Counted from the stretch's first letter, positions 1-6,884 are shown. The stretch is 7,623 bases of DNA from an uncultured Bdellovibrio sp. (GCA_946480995.1 CAMLMF010000107.1:1-7623), one strand, 5' to 3'. Translations and numbers: made by a program. Notes: generated by a model from the sequence alone, not told the origin.

Positions 1-1340
1 CTTTTGCCAAGCTTTTGCAAAGCTTTGATGACTTGGCTGATAGTGCCATTCAGGTCGCGAGTCGCTGGAAGACCCGGAAGAATTGGCATTCCCGGAATAC
101 CGCCAAGACCCGAAAGTCCACCGATACCTGTTAATGTATCAATACCAGCTGTTCCATTGATGTCATTAAGGTTGATTAAGAATTGGGTAAAGTCCGAGAT
201 GAAGATAAAGAAATCTTCAGTCGGATCAATCATCGTCAAAGTCAGACTGTAACGACGGCCTTCGCGAATTTCTGATTCTTCAATCGCATGACCTTGCAAG
301 CGCAACAAACCTTGCCAGTGTGGTTTCACCATCGTGCCGCCCCACCAACTGTCGATGAAGCGAGTTTTGCCGCCAGCAGAAACTTCACGTAATTCAAATT
401 CTCCAGCGAAAGGCTGGTTATAGTGCGAAGGGCTTGAACAAACACCCGCTTTGCATAGTTTCGGCGTGTTGTTGTTAAAGTAAACGTAGGGATCAATATG
501 GAAAGTCAGATCTTCACCTGAGATGTTAAGCTGACCCATTTGAATGTCGCCAGTATAGTCAGAAATGAAGCGAGGAGTTTCGATTCCTTGGTCTTCATTT
601 AGCGGAAGCAGACCTGTCGGCGGTTGAATGAAAACACGATTTGGAACTGAACCAATCGGAGTTACATCCGTGCTTACACCAGAATCATCACCTGTAACAT
701 AAGAGTTCAAAGCGATGTTAAGGTCTTGCGGTTCGATGTTGTTATCATTCAAGAATTTTTGGCTTTTGCACTCTTGCTTTAAAGTCATAGAGACAGCAAA
801 GCGGTTGTTGGGACGGATACGCAAGAAGCACAAAGTACCTTCTAAGCGCAAGATGCCGCCTTCTTCGCGGATGATTTTGCAAAGAGGTGTTTGTCTGAAT
901 TCAAGTGGTGCGCGCGCTTCATCTTGTACAGTGATGTATGTGCAAAGACGTAAAGCGCGTAATTGTTCAGATGTAAAATTGATTCCATCCTGATCTGTTT
1001 GTACAGGCTCTTTATAGATACCCGTAACAGAGCACATAGAGGGCTCCATTTTTCCATCGACAATAATTTGATTCGTGTCGGAGATGATTGAAGGGCGAAC
1101 AATACCTGTGGTTAACATCAGGTATTTGCCGCTGTCGGCTTGACAGCGGTCAATTACCACCGGAGCGGGGCCTAAATCGACCCCCATTCCGAAGTGTCCT
1201 GTGTTGTTATTTTCAGGCGCGAAAAAGAAATCTGCGGAGCCAGGTTTGCTCATTTTACATTGAGCATAAGTAAGGCTTGGAACAAGAACACTCATTCCAA
1301 GTGACATGCAAACTGCGACGAACAAACCTTGATATTTCAT
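1..1340 (-). CDS. Exported cysteine-containing protein of unknown function (partial, 3' end beyond left edge)
   Basis: A continuous minus-strand reading frame begins at ATG 1340-1338 and stays open through 446 codons to the left edge, so the C-terminus is missing. The start is supported by GAGGAG just upstream and by a Sec signal peptide, MKYQGLFVAVCMSLGMSVLV followed by PSLTYA, probably cleaved before Q27. The visible mature part has nine cysteines (about residues 28, 66, 103, 133, 154, 171, 191, 296, 301), including a close pair LCKAGVC at 296-301. Many alternating hydrophobic stretches suggest a beta-rich fold. Around residues 404-424 lies a Gly/Leu/Pro-rich stretch (GIGGLSGLGGIPGMP, then ILPGLP), perhaps a linker to another domain outside the window. 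I see no lipobox, transmembrane segment or known catalytic motif, and do not recognise the family. It is the fifth gene of the leftward train, 23 nt after the 380-aa gene. Export is well supported; function is unknown. Confidence 0.9.
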   Translation of the reverse strand, partial: MKYQGLFVAVCMSLGMSVLVPSLTYAQCKMSKPGSADFFFAPENNNTGHFGMGVDLGPAPVVIDRCQADSGKYLMLTTGIVRPSIISDTNQIIVDGKMEPSMCSVTGIYKEPVQTDQDGINFTSEQLRALRLCTYITVQDEARAPLEFRQTPLCKIIREEGGILRLEGTLCFLRIRPNNRFAVSMTLKQECKSQKFLNDNNIEPQDLNIALNSYVTGDDSGVSTDVTPIGSVPNRVFIQPPTGLLPLNEDQGIETPRFISDYTGDIQMGQLNISGEDLTFHIDPYVYFNNNTPKLCKAGVCSSPSHYNQPFAGEFELREVSAGGKTRFIDSWWGGTMVKPHWQGLLRLQGHAIEESEIREGRRYSLTLTMIDPTEDFFIFISDFTQFLINLNDINGTAGIDTLTGIGGLSGLGGIPGMPILPGLPATRDLNGTISQVIKALQKLGK

Positions 1341-1363
1341 AAACTCCTCGATCTCAAATTCAA

Positions 1364-2506
1364 TTAGTTAAGAGTGCCTGGAACTGATTCGTTGATTTCA
1401 GTCCAAGTACACATTTCAGCACCGTGACGTTGCCATTTTCTCAAGTTGAACACTTTACCAGTTGTGTTGCTTGAACCTTGAGCAGCTTCGCCAGCCAAAC
1501 CGTTTGTCTCAGTGAAGATGTAACGGATTTTGCAGAAACGTGGAGCTTTCTTTTGGTCAGCAGTGATGTAAAGGTTGTTGAACAAACCAACAGTGTTAAC
1601 GCCATTCAAGAATGATGGGTTAGAAGTTGCCCATGAGTTAGAACCATTTGGTTTAATAGTTACTTGCTCGATGTTCGCTTCGTTGTCGATAGTGTTGTAG
1701 TTACCAGAGTTCATTGTTGAACCGTTATGAGCGTACTTGTAAGTACCTTCTTCTTGGCGGTCGCAAACTACGTAAGATTTAACTTTAAGACCAGAAAGCT
1801 TAGTGTAGCTGATTGGGCTGTTGTGACCAACTGGAGTAATACCATCGCGGCTAGAGTCGCCTGGATTTACTGAGTTAGAAAGGAAATCTGTCGCAGAAGC
1901 TTGAGCGTTCAATGTGAAGTTAGAGTTAACTCCAGTGTACTCAATTTGTGGGCCACGATAGCAGATATCAACGAAGTATTCAGCGCTGTAAAGCTCAGAA
2001 CCTAGGTTGAAAGTAAGTTCTTGGATACGTTTGTTCCAAGAGATATCGTTTTTAACAGTTGAAGTGCCAGAAGCATTTGAACCGTTAGAGTTATCAACAA
2101 GAAGTTGCTTCCAGTTGTTGCCCATGTCTTGGAATACAGTTGTAGCTGTATGAGGCAAGTTTAATGCATCACCGTTTGTACCAGTTGATCCACCGTTGTC
2201 AGTCCAGTCAACAACTGAAGCTGCACCGTAGTTCATCAAGTAAGCGCCGCCGCCTTCAGAAGAACATACACAACGAGTGTGGCATGTTACGTCGTCAGCT
2301 GCGCAGGCATTTGGTGTACAAGCCGCGCCAGTATCTTGAATGTAACATACGCGAGGACCGTTTGGTGTACGGATACCAGCGTTACAAGCGTAGATGCTTG
2401 GACCTGAGCTGAATACTTTGAATTTGAAACGCAAAGAAATTGCGTTCGCGCTTTGTGCAGAAACAAGTAGCATTGCTACCGCTGCTAATTTTAATAAGTT
2501 AGTCAT
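1364..2506 (-). CDS. Exported cysteine-rich protein of unknown function, 380 aa
   Basis: ATG at 2506 is preceded by a strong AAAGGAG with about 5 nt spacing; the stop is TAA at 1366-1364. The N-terminus MTNLLKLAAVAMLLVSAQSA-NA is a typical Sec signal peptide, likely cut after ANA (residue 22). The mature chain has 11 cysteines, seven of them in residues 41-81 (C41, C54, C63, C68, C75, C79, C81). This cluster contains CAADDVTCHTRC (68-79), whose spacing matches a motif in the 196-aa protein encoded just upstream. The remaining cysteines are spread through a long region rich in Asn, Ser, Thr and Gly with alternating aromatic and hydrophobic residues, as in beta-rich surface proteins. Codons lean to GGT, CGT, AAC and GTT, suggesting high expression. 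No catalytic motif or known domain is seen. It is the fourth gene of the leftward train, so it probably works with its neighbours outside the cytoplasm, perhaps as a structural subunit (inference). Confidence 0.92.
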   Translation of the reverse strand: MTNLLKLAAVAMLLVSAQSANAISLRFKFKVFSSGPSIYACNAGIRTPNGPRVCYIQDTGAACTPNACAADDVTCHTRCVCSSEGGGAYLMNYGAASVVDWTDNGGSTGTNGDALNLPHTATTVFQDMGNNWKQLLVDNSNGSNASGTSTVKNDISWNKRIQELTFNLGSELYSAEYFVDICYRGPQIEYTGVNSNFTLNAQASATDFLSNSVNPGDSSRDGITPVGHNSPISYTKLSGLKVKSYVVCDRQEEGTYKYAHNGSTMNSGNYNTIDNEANIEQVTIKPNGSNSWATSNPSFLNGVNTVGLFNNLYITADQKKAPRFCKIRYIFTETNGLAGEAAQGSSNTTGKVFNLRKWQRHGAEMCTWTEINESVPGTLN

Positions 2507-2535
2507 TTGTTCTCCTTTTGATCTAACGTTCTGTT

Positions 2536-3126
2536 TTAAGGGTTGTTAATGCTTAGTTTATCAATAGATGACTTAATAACTTGTGGGTTATATTCCAAGA
2601 CATGCATGTCTTGATTCATAGGTCCCGTGCCGTTGCAAATCACATATTTTATTTGATTCGGTTCATTGTAGGCGTTCTTACCCAAGACCACGATAGGTTC
2701 CGCTGTATCGTCTGAATTGCACAAGAACTTAAAGCGCGCATAGATAGCAGTGCTATCAACTGGCGTATAGAAGTTGTAAATACTTTTCGCGGTAACAAAG
2801 ATGTGATCTGCTCTGAATACGTTAGATGTTTCGCTGATACCTAAAGTGCGTGGGGTTGTGCGAAACAAACGGTCAATTTCAGTGAAAACAACTTTAAGAA
2901 TCGGATTTGCTGTGCCCAGGCAGTTATAGCAAAGCTCTTGTTCTTTGATGCAGGCTTCAGAGTTTCCGCAAGTGCGTAAGCAAAGCAATTCATCAGGACG
3001 GCAGTACAATGTGACAGAGTCTTGAAACTGTCCGTTGGGGCCAACGATCACTTGAGAGTGCGCCTGCCAAGCATTGGCTAAAACAGTATTTAAAAGAATC
3101 GTTAATAAGATAACCGCGAATTTCAT
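2536..3126 (-). CDS. Exported small cysteine-rich protein of unknown function, 196 aa
   Basis: I start this gene at ATG 3126-3124. The frame could extend to an ATG at 3153, but that start adds nine non-signal residues (MSQCDRTVN) and overlaps the upstream gene, whereas the inner start gives a clean Sec signal peptide, MKFAVILLTILLNTVLANA. The chosen start lies 2 nt after the TAA of the 908-aa gene, so translation is probably coupled; a weak purine-rich GGACGG upstream fits this. The mature protein has eight cysteines, six of them between residues 42 and 69 (C42, C49, C53, C59, C66, C69), then C136 and C164. CRPDELLCLRTC (42-53) has the same C-x6-C-x3-C spacing, with an acidic pair in the same place, as residues 68-79 of the next gene's product. 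The rest looks beta-rich. The family is not recognised; a disulfide-bonded extracytoplasmic component is likely. Confidence 0.9.
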   Translation of the reverse strand: MKFAVILLTILLNTVLANAWQAHSQVIVGPNGQFQDSVTLYCRPDELLCLRTCGNSEACIKEQELCYNCLGTANPILKVVFTEIDRLFRTTPRTLGISETSNVFRADHIFVTAKSIYNFYTPVDSTAIYARFKFLCNSDDTAEPIVVLGKNAYNEPNQIKYVICNGTGPMNQDMHVLEYNPQVIKSSIDKLSINNP

Positions 3127-3128
3127 AT

Positions 3129-5855
3129 TTACCGTCCGATCGCATTGCGACAAGGTTGATGGAAGCCTCTGATACTAACAAGTTTGAAAGAGTCCACGTT
3201 TTTAGGATCGCAAGTGAAGCGCATGATGCTGTCACCTTTGCAAAGGTCAGATTTAACCCAACCTTCTTTTTGCGTTGAAGATGCGCCGCCGCCCTCGCCG
3301 TATCCTTCAGCTCCACGTAAGTACACATCGTGCACTTTCGTATTGAACGTTTTCTCGAACACTTGAGCAGCCTTCCCCGCGCAGACATCCGCAAAACAGC
3401 GCATGCCACGACCTAATTGCTCAACACAGTACGATGGAATTTGTCCGTATTTTTTGTAAACTTCAGCCGCATAAGCAGGATTTACTTCCCACGTTTGCGG
3501 AATATTCACTTTATCTTTTTGTGCACTAAATAACTTTGTGAACGTGCGGAAAACATAGACCACGAATTTAACCGGATTAACTAAGCCCATAGTGCCAGCC
3601 ACCGTTGAAGCGTGAGCTGCCGCATTGAAGTTTAAAGTACAGCCCGCACAGAAAGAACGGCCACTTTTTGCACCTGTGGCAACGTCACTTGGTTTGTTGG
3701 CAATGACTTCGTTCGCCTCTTTAGCGCTGCAATAGTTCATCGAGATACCCGAGAATGTATAGAAGTCGAAGTTTTTTAAACCGTCATTATTTAGTGAAAC
3801 CGCGCAAGGAGCGCCCACCAAAGGGCCAAAGTCCGCGACGATAGAACGCTCGGCTTCTGATTTTTCGATACGAGGATCAAACTTGATCACGCCATCTTTA
3901 ACCATTTGGTTGAAAGAGGCTACTTTCGGCGCTTTATAATTCACATCGATATAAATTGGCAGAATGTTCCAACCAAAAAGAGCCGTATTAACAAGGTCTG
4001 CTGCAAACACTTTATTCATACGCTGTGTTTGGAACCAAGGATCATAGATCTTACAAGTTTTAAGTTCTGCATAGGGATTGAAGATGCTTGCATCTGTCGC
4101 TTTACCAGACAATGGGATTAAGCCGTCCGCAAACGTCGAAACTGCGTAAAGATCGACCAAGCTCTTAATCATCAAGCGCACGCAATCTACTGAGTTGTAG
4201 CAAATAACTTGTTCTGGCGAAGCCGTTGTGGCTTTCCAAGCTAACAATGGGGCATCTCCGTAGACAGCAGGCATAATTTTGTTAGCTTCTGCCTCTTCAG
4301 GAGTATCTTTGATCGAAAGCATTTCTTTCGCCCACGGAGCGAAGCCGGCTTTGTTTACAGTGTAATCAACGTCTGACTGAGCACCCCAATAGTTTTGTTT
4401 TTCAAGATCATCACAGAACGGGATTACTTGCGCAGTCAGGGATTTAAAGAAGTCGATGTGTTGTTGCAACGTTCTTCTTTCAGAGTACTGCATTTGCGTC
4501 ATGTTTTTAAGCGCTGCAACTCGTTCAATGTCAGACTTTAGGAAATCAAGTCTGTCGTCACCCGCAAGACGGATCTCAGTACACATGTAGTAAAGTTCAT
4601 TCTTCATTTGCGCAGCTGTTTTATTTTTTGCCACCTGCGTGCTTAAAGCCTGAGTTAATTCAGCAAGACCCATTTGGTCTTGGATCACGTTCATATTAGT
4701 GACCGCAGATTGATAGCGATTTTTTATATAACCACGTGCTTGAATTAGATTTTTGCGGAAATTTCCCAACCACGCCTCAGCAGAGTTATGAGATTGCGTG
4801 CCTAAGAAGTCATTGTTAACGCCGCGAACGCCTTTGTTTAGCAACTCAGCTTCGGTGCCCACGGGAACGGTTTTAAAGTGTTCCGCTTTTGCGCCGTCAA
4901 GCTTGGCAAGTTCGCGGATGCTGTTTACAGATAAGTATTGGCTGTCGCATGAAGGTTTGGTCATGCTTTTGCAACCATTAGGAGCGAAAATCAAAGATTC
5001 TTCAAGGGCGATTGATTTGAAGATGCGACCGAAAGTCGGGCTCATCACGTCTAATTCATTCGTGTGGCGCCATGCCCATGAAAGATAAATTTTTAAACTG
5101 TTCCAGAAATCAAAACCTTGCTTTTCTAAAGAGGCAGGATCTGTTTCCCAGTCCAATTGTAAAGTAACGAAACGATTGCTGAGAGATTCATCGGCGTCGA
5201 AGCAGCCCACTAAGTAATCTTTTTCGTTCATGTAAGCGACTGCGATATCTTGGAGATTTGATTGGTTCACTTCCGCAGAGCTTAGTTGGCCTTGCAGGGC
5301 CGAGAATTGTTTAATGTAGTAACAACCCAAACGGTCTTTAGAGGCATGTAATGGGAAGTTGGCTTTTGTGAAACGGTCATAAGCCAATAAATCGGCTTTT
5401 TTACCCTGACGCGCCCAAATGCCAGAAATATAAGCGTCTAGGTTTTTGCAAGATTGCGGGTTCTTTTCGCACTCTTCATTGGTTTGTACGTATCTTGGCA
5501 GATCCGCCGTTTTAAGATTCGAAGGCAAGACTGGCAACTGACCGCGCACCATCTTGTTCATAATATTCAAAGTCATAAAAGCGACGGAAAGACGGAACTC
5601 GCGCATCGCTCTTTTGCTGAACTCTTCAGGATTTTGGCCAACGATTTTTGCAATCGAGTTGGCCGCTTTTCCCGCGTTGTATCCATCGATCATGACGAAG
5701 ATGGAATCAGCTGGTTTTTCAGAATCAACCGCGCACTGCGCGCGATTTGTGATCGTCAAAGGTTTTAGAAGAGACGTTTGATGAGCTGGCACTTGCCCCC
5801 ACGCTGTGGAAACTGTCAGTGCAAGCATTGGTAAAATAACAAACATCTTCTTCAT
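3129..5855 (-). CDS. Large exported cysteine-rich protein of unknown function, 908 aa
   Basis: This is the largest gene of the window. ATG at 5855 follows GAGGG with a 4-nt spacer and begins a Sec signal peptide (MKKMFVILPMLALTVSTAWG, then QV). The mature chain has 22 cysteines, an even number, often in close pairs: C129/C136, C736/C739 (FCAGC), C820/C825 and C872/C882, consistent with multiple disulfides. Much of residues 60-600 reads as helical, with long stretches rich in Leu, Ala, Lys and Glu. A Gly-rich patch (GYGEGGGASS, about 851-860) lies near the C-terminus. There is no transmembrane segment after the signal, no lipobox, and no protease, lyase or ATPase motif that I can identify. It is second in the leftward train, 23 nt after the 178-aa gene and 2 nt before the 196-aa gene. 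Its size suggests a scaffold or surface component of the putative complex, but that is inference. The family is unknown to me. Confidence 0.93.
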   Translation of the reverse strand: MKKMFVILPMLALTVSTAWGQVPAHQTSLLKPLTITNRAQCAVDSEKPADSIFVMIDGYNAGKAANSIAKIVGQNPEEFSKRAMREFRLSVAFMTLNIMNKMVRGQLPVLPSNLKTADLPRYVQTNEECEKNPQSCKNLDAYISGIWARQGKKADLLAYDRFTKANFPLHASKDRLGCYYIKQFSALQGQLSSAEVNQSNLQDIAVAYMNEKDYLVGCFDADESLSNRFVTLQLDWETDPASLEKQGFDFWNSLKIYLSWAWRHTNELDVMSPTFGRIFKSIALEESLIFAPNGCKSMTKPSCDSQYLSVNSIRELAKLDGAKAEHFKTVPVGTEAELLNKGVRGVNNDFLGTQSHNSAEAWLGNFRKNLIQARGYIKNRYQSAVTNMNVIQDQMGLAELTQALSTQVAKNKTAAQMKNELYYMCTEIRLAGDDRLDFLKSDIERVAALKNMTQMQYSERRTLQQHIDFFKSLTAQVIPFCDDLEKQNYWGAQSDVDYTVNKAGFAPWAKEMLSIKDTPEEAEANKIMPAVYGDAPLLAWKATTASPEQVICYNSVDCVRLMIKSLVDLYAVSTFADGLIPLSGKATDASIFNPYAELKTCKIYDPWFQTQRMNKVFAADLVNTALFGWNILPIYIDVNYKAPKVASFNQMVKDGVIKFDPRIEKSEAERSIVADFGPLVGAPCAVSLNNDGLKNFDFYTFSGISMNYCSAKEANEVIANKPSDVATGAKSGRSFCAGCTLNFNAAAHASTVAGTMGLVNPVKFVVYVFRTFTKLFSAQKDKVNIPQTWEVNPAYAAEVYKKYGQIPSYCVEQLGRGMRCFADVCAGKAAQVFEKTFNTKVHDVYLRGAEGYGEGGGASSTQKEGWVKSDLCKGDSIMRFTCDPKNVDSFKLVSIRGFHQPCRNAIGR

Positions 5856-5878
5856 AAAACCCTCGGCACTATCAAAAA

Positions 5879-6415
5879 TTAGTTATTGATCGCTTTACAG
5901 TTGTCTACTTTGTTCAACATAGTTGTGTAGAACAAGATAACCGTTTGGTCTGCAGGCGAGAAATTACGCTTTGTAGAACCGTCACCGTTAACCATTTGAT
6001 ACATGTACGTGTTTACGAAGCGGTAAACCGCAGGAGTTACACGAAGAGTTGAGTTACAAGTGTAGTTTTTGTAAGTCACAGTGATGCCCGCGTTGTATTG
6101 CGGTTCATTGTTGTTTTGATTTTTACCATCTGTACCGATGTAAAAGTTGTTGCCGTTGTTACCGTTGTTATTGCCATAACCTACGTTAAAGCTAACAGTC
6201 CAACCTTGGCCGGCACCGTCAGTACCAACGATAGAGCAAAGGTTGCCTTTACAAGCCACTGCCATTTCGTTTTCGATTTTCTTTTGAACGTCTGCTTCAG
6301 AATAGTGTGGTGCTGGACGAGGATCGTACTCAGGGCTTCCACCGTCAAACTCGTCCGCATAAGCGTGAGATGACAAGACCAATGCGATAGCGGCACATAG
6401 TGCTTTTAACTTCAT
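5879..6415 (-). CDS. Exported Asn/Gly-rich small protein of unknown function, 178 aa
   Basis: This is the first gene of the leftward train. I choose ATG 6415-6413 rather than the in-frame ATG at 6427, because GGAG lies 6 nt before the inner ATG while nothing resembling a ribosome binding site precedes the outer one. The inner start also gives a standard signal peptide, MKLKALCAAIALVLSSHAYA, cleaved before DEF. The mature protein has an acidic, Pro-containing N-terminus (residues 21-40) and four cysteines (C55, C60, C120, C173) that could form two disulfides. A Gly/Asn-rich tract at about 79-104 includes GYGNNNGNNGNNF. The rest has alternating beta-like segments and a helical C-terminus. Codon choice (GGT, AAC, GTT) suggests strong expression, and the first position after the promoter fits an abundant subunit. 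No family is recognised. Such Asn/Gly tracts occur in surface-exposed or flexible proteins, but the role remains open. Confidence 0.9.
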   Translation of the reverse strand: MKLKALCAAIALVLSSHAYADEFDGGSPEYDPRPAPHYSEADVQKKIENEMAVACKGNLCSIVGTDGAGQGWTVSFNVGYGNNNGNNGNNFYIGTDGKNQNNNEPQYNAGITVTYKNYTCNSTLRVTPAVYRFVNTYMYQMVNGDGSTKRNFSPADQTVILFYTTMLNKVDNCKAINN

Positions 6416-6436
6416 AGTTTTCTCCATACATATAGG

Positions 6437-6469
6437 GGAAAGTAAATCTCGAGCGAAATTTACGTTTCC
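6437..6469 (-). promoter_or_regulatory. Bulged hairpin in the 5' leader of the leftward operon
   Basis: On the minus strand GGAAACGTAAAT is followed, after a 10-nt loop (TTCGCTCGAG), by ATTTACTTTCC. This gives 11 base pairs with one bulged C. The structure ends about 11 nt upstream of the GGAG that serves the 178-aa gene. There is no U-run behind it, so it is not a terminator. It could protect the 5' end or modulate translation initiation; the function is inferred. Confidence 0.45.
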
Positions 6470-6569
6470 GCATTTTTATTTAAAGTGGGCCTTGTATACA
6501 CAGTCGCCTTAAGAAAGACTAGTGGGATTATTTTCGCTGTAACAACTTTACGAACTTGTCATTCATTTC

Positions 6570-6597
6570 GTCATACGTAGCATTACGGGCCTGTCAA
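6570..6597 (-). promoter_or_regulatory. Candidate sigma70-type promoter of the leftward operon
   Basis: On the minus strand a perfect -35 hexamer TTGACA (6597-6592) is followed after 16 nt by TATGAC (6575-6570), a 4-of-6 match to the -10 consensus. Transcription would begin near 6563, giving a leader of roughly 150 nt before the ATG at 6415. The -35 box abuts a palindrome that may be an operator. This is prediction from consensus only; the 16-nt spacer and imperfect -10 leave doubt. Confidence 0.45.
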
Positions 6598-6619
6598 CAA
6601 ACTATAGTTTGTCGTAATG
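6581..6619. promoter_or_regulatory. Operator-like palindrome within a nested inverted repeat
   Basis: ACAAACTATAGTTTGT at 6597-6612 is a perfect 16-bp palindrome sharing one base with the TTGACA box. It is flanked by a second pair of arms, CATTACG (6581-6587) and CGTAATG (6613-6619), with nine extra bases on the left side only. A symmetrical site beside a -35 element is the usual layout for a dimeric repressor or activator site. The AT-rich core with GT/AC ends is of the kind bound by TetR-type regulators, but the regulator is not in this window and the assignment is inference. Confidence 0.5.
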
Positions 6620-6741
6620 AATAAGTGTTAAATTCGTTTTAATGCTTTTAAAGATAGTTGTGACTTATTTGCATCGCCCGGGGTGGGAGATCCTTGCAGA
6701 GTGTGTTTTAGAGGCACAGTGTCTATTTTACATAGGGCGGG

Positions 6742-6804
6742 ATGAGCGAAACCAACGTTATCCATTTTAGTCGGAGTGAATCGAGATCCTCCTACTGTGA
6801 GTAA
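6742..6804 (+). CDS. Possible micro-ORF or leader peptide, 20 aa
   Basis: ATG 6742 is directly preceded by AGGGCGGG, which could bind ribosomes although it is very close to the ATG. The frame encodes MSETNVIHFSRSESRSSYCE and ends at TAA 6802-6804. A weak 5-bp hairpin (ACTGT/ACAGT, 6794-6808) and a T-rich run (6811-6817) follow. It could be a leader peptide, the remnant of a lost gene, or chance. Nothing about it is conserved or recognisable to me. Confidence 0.15.
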   Translation: MSETNVIHFSRSESRSSYCE

Positions 6805-6829
6805 CAGTCAATTTTTTAGCGGTTGTGAT

Positions 6830-6858
6830 TTGACTTTGCGACCTATCTAGCGTGCCAT
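6830..6858 (+). promoter_or_regulatory. Weak candidate promoter of the lipoprotein gene
   Basis: TTGACT (6830-6835) is a 5-of-6 -35 match. At 17 nt spacing lies TGCCAT (6853-6858), only 3 of 6 to the -10 consensus. A start near 6866 would leave a leader of about 19 nt containing the AGAGGGG ribosome binding site. The poor -10 makes this tentative. Confidence 0.2.
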
Positions 6859-6884
6859 AACTAAACAACATACAGAGGGGTCCC

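Larger units (their letters stand above)
6416..6884. other. Divergent intergenic control region
   Basis: These 469 nt separate the leftward operon from the rightward lipoprotein gene. Seen here are a candidate leftward promoter (6570-6597), a 16-bp palindrome (6597-6612) inside a larger inverted repeat (6581-6619), a leader hairpin (6437-6469), a possible micro-ORF (6742-6804), and a weak candidate rightward promoter (6830-6858). The part from about 6620 to 6740 shows no gene or clear motif. Confidence 0.7.

Noticed and set aside
842..1102. 86-aa minus-strand open frame
   Set aside because: It sits inside the 446-codon partial gene in a different frame; the long frame has a signal peptide, ribosome binding site and coherent composition.
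2993..3409. 138-aa minus-strand open frame overlapping the ends of the 908-aa and 196-aa genes
   Set aside because: It lies in another frame across two well-supported genes, and has no signal peptide or ribosome binding site.
4798..5088. Plus-strand open frames opposite the 908-aa gene (also 3906-4121, 5454-5768)
   Set aside because: Antisense shadows of a long coding region with no ribosome binding site or protein-like composition.
6416..6427. Upstream ATG at 6427 as the start of the 178-aa gene (adds MEKT)
   Set aside because: No ribosome binding site precedes it, and its own GGAG bases form the binding site for the inner ATG at 6415.
6660..6760. G-rich stretch considered as a riboswitch
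   Set aside because: I could not fold it into any known aptamer core, and it lacks a convincing expression platform.
6687..6790. Direct repeat GAGATCCT (6687-6694 and 6783-6790)
   Set aside because: An 8-bp repeat about 100 nt apart is expected by chance and touches no other signal.
6794..6817. Hairpin ACTGT/ACAGT followed by a T-run, as a terminator
   Set aside because: The stem is only 5 bp with little GC, too weak to call as a terminator by itself.
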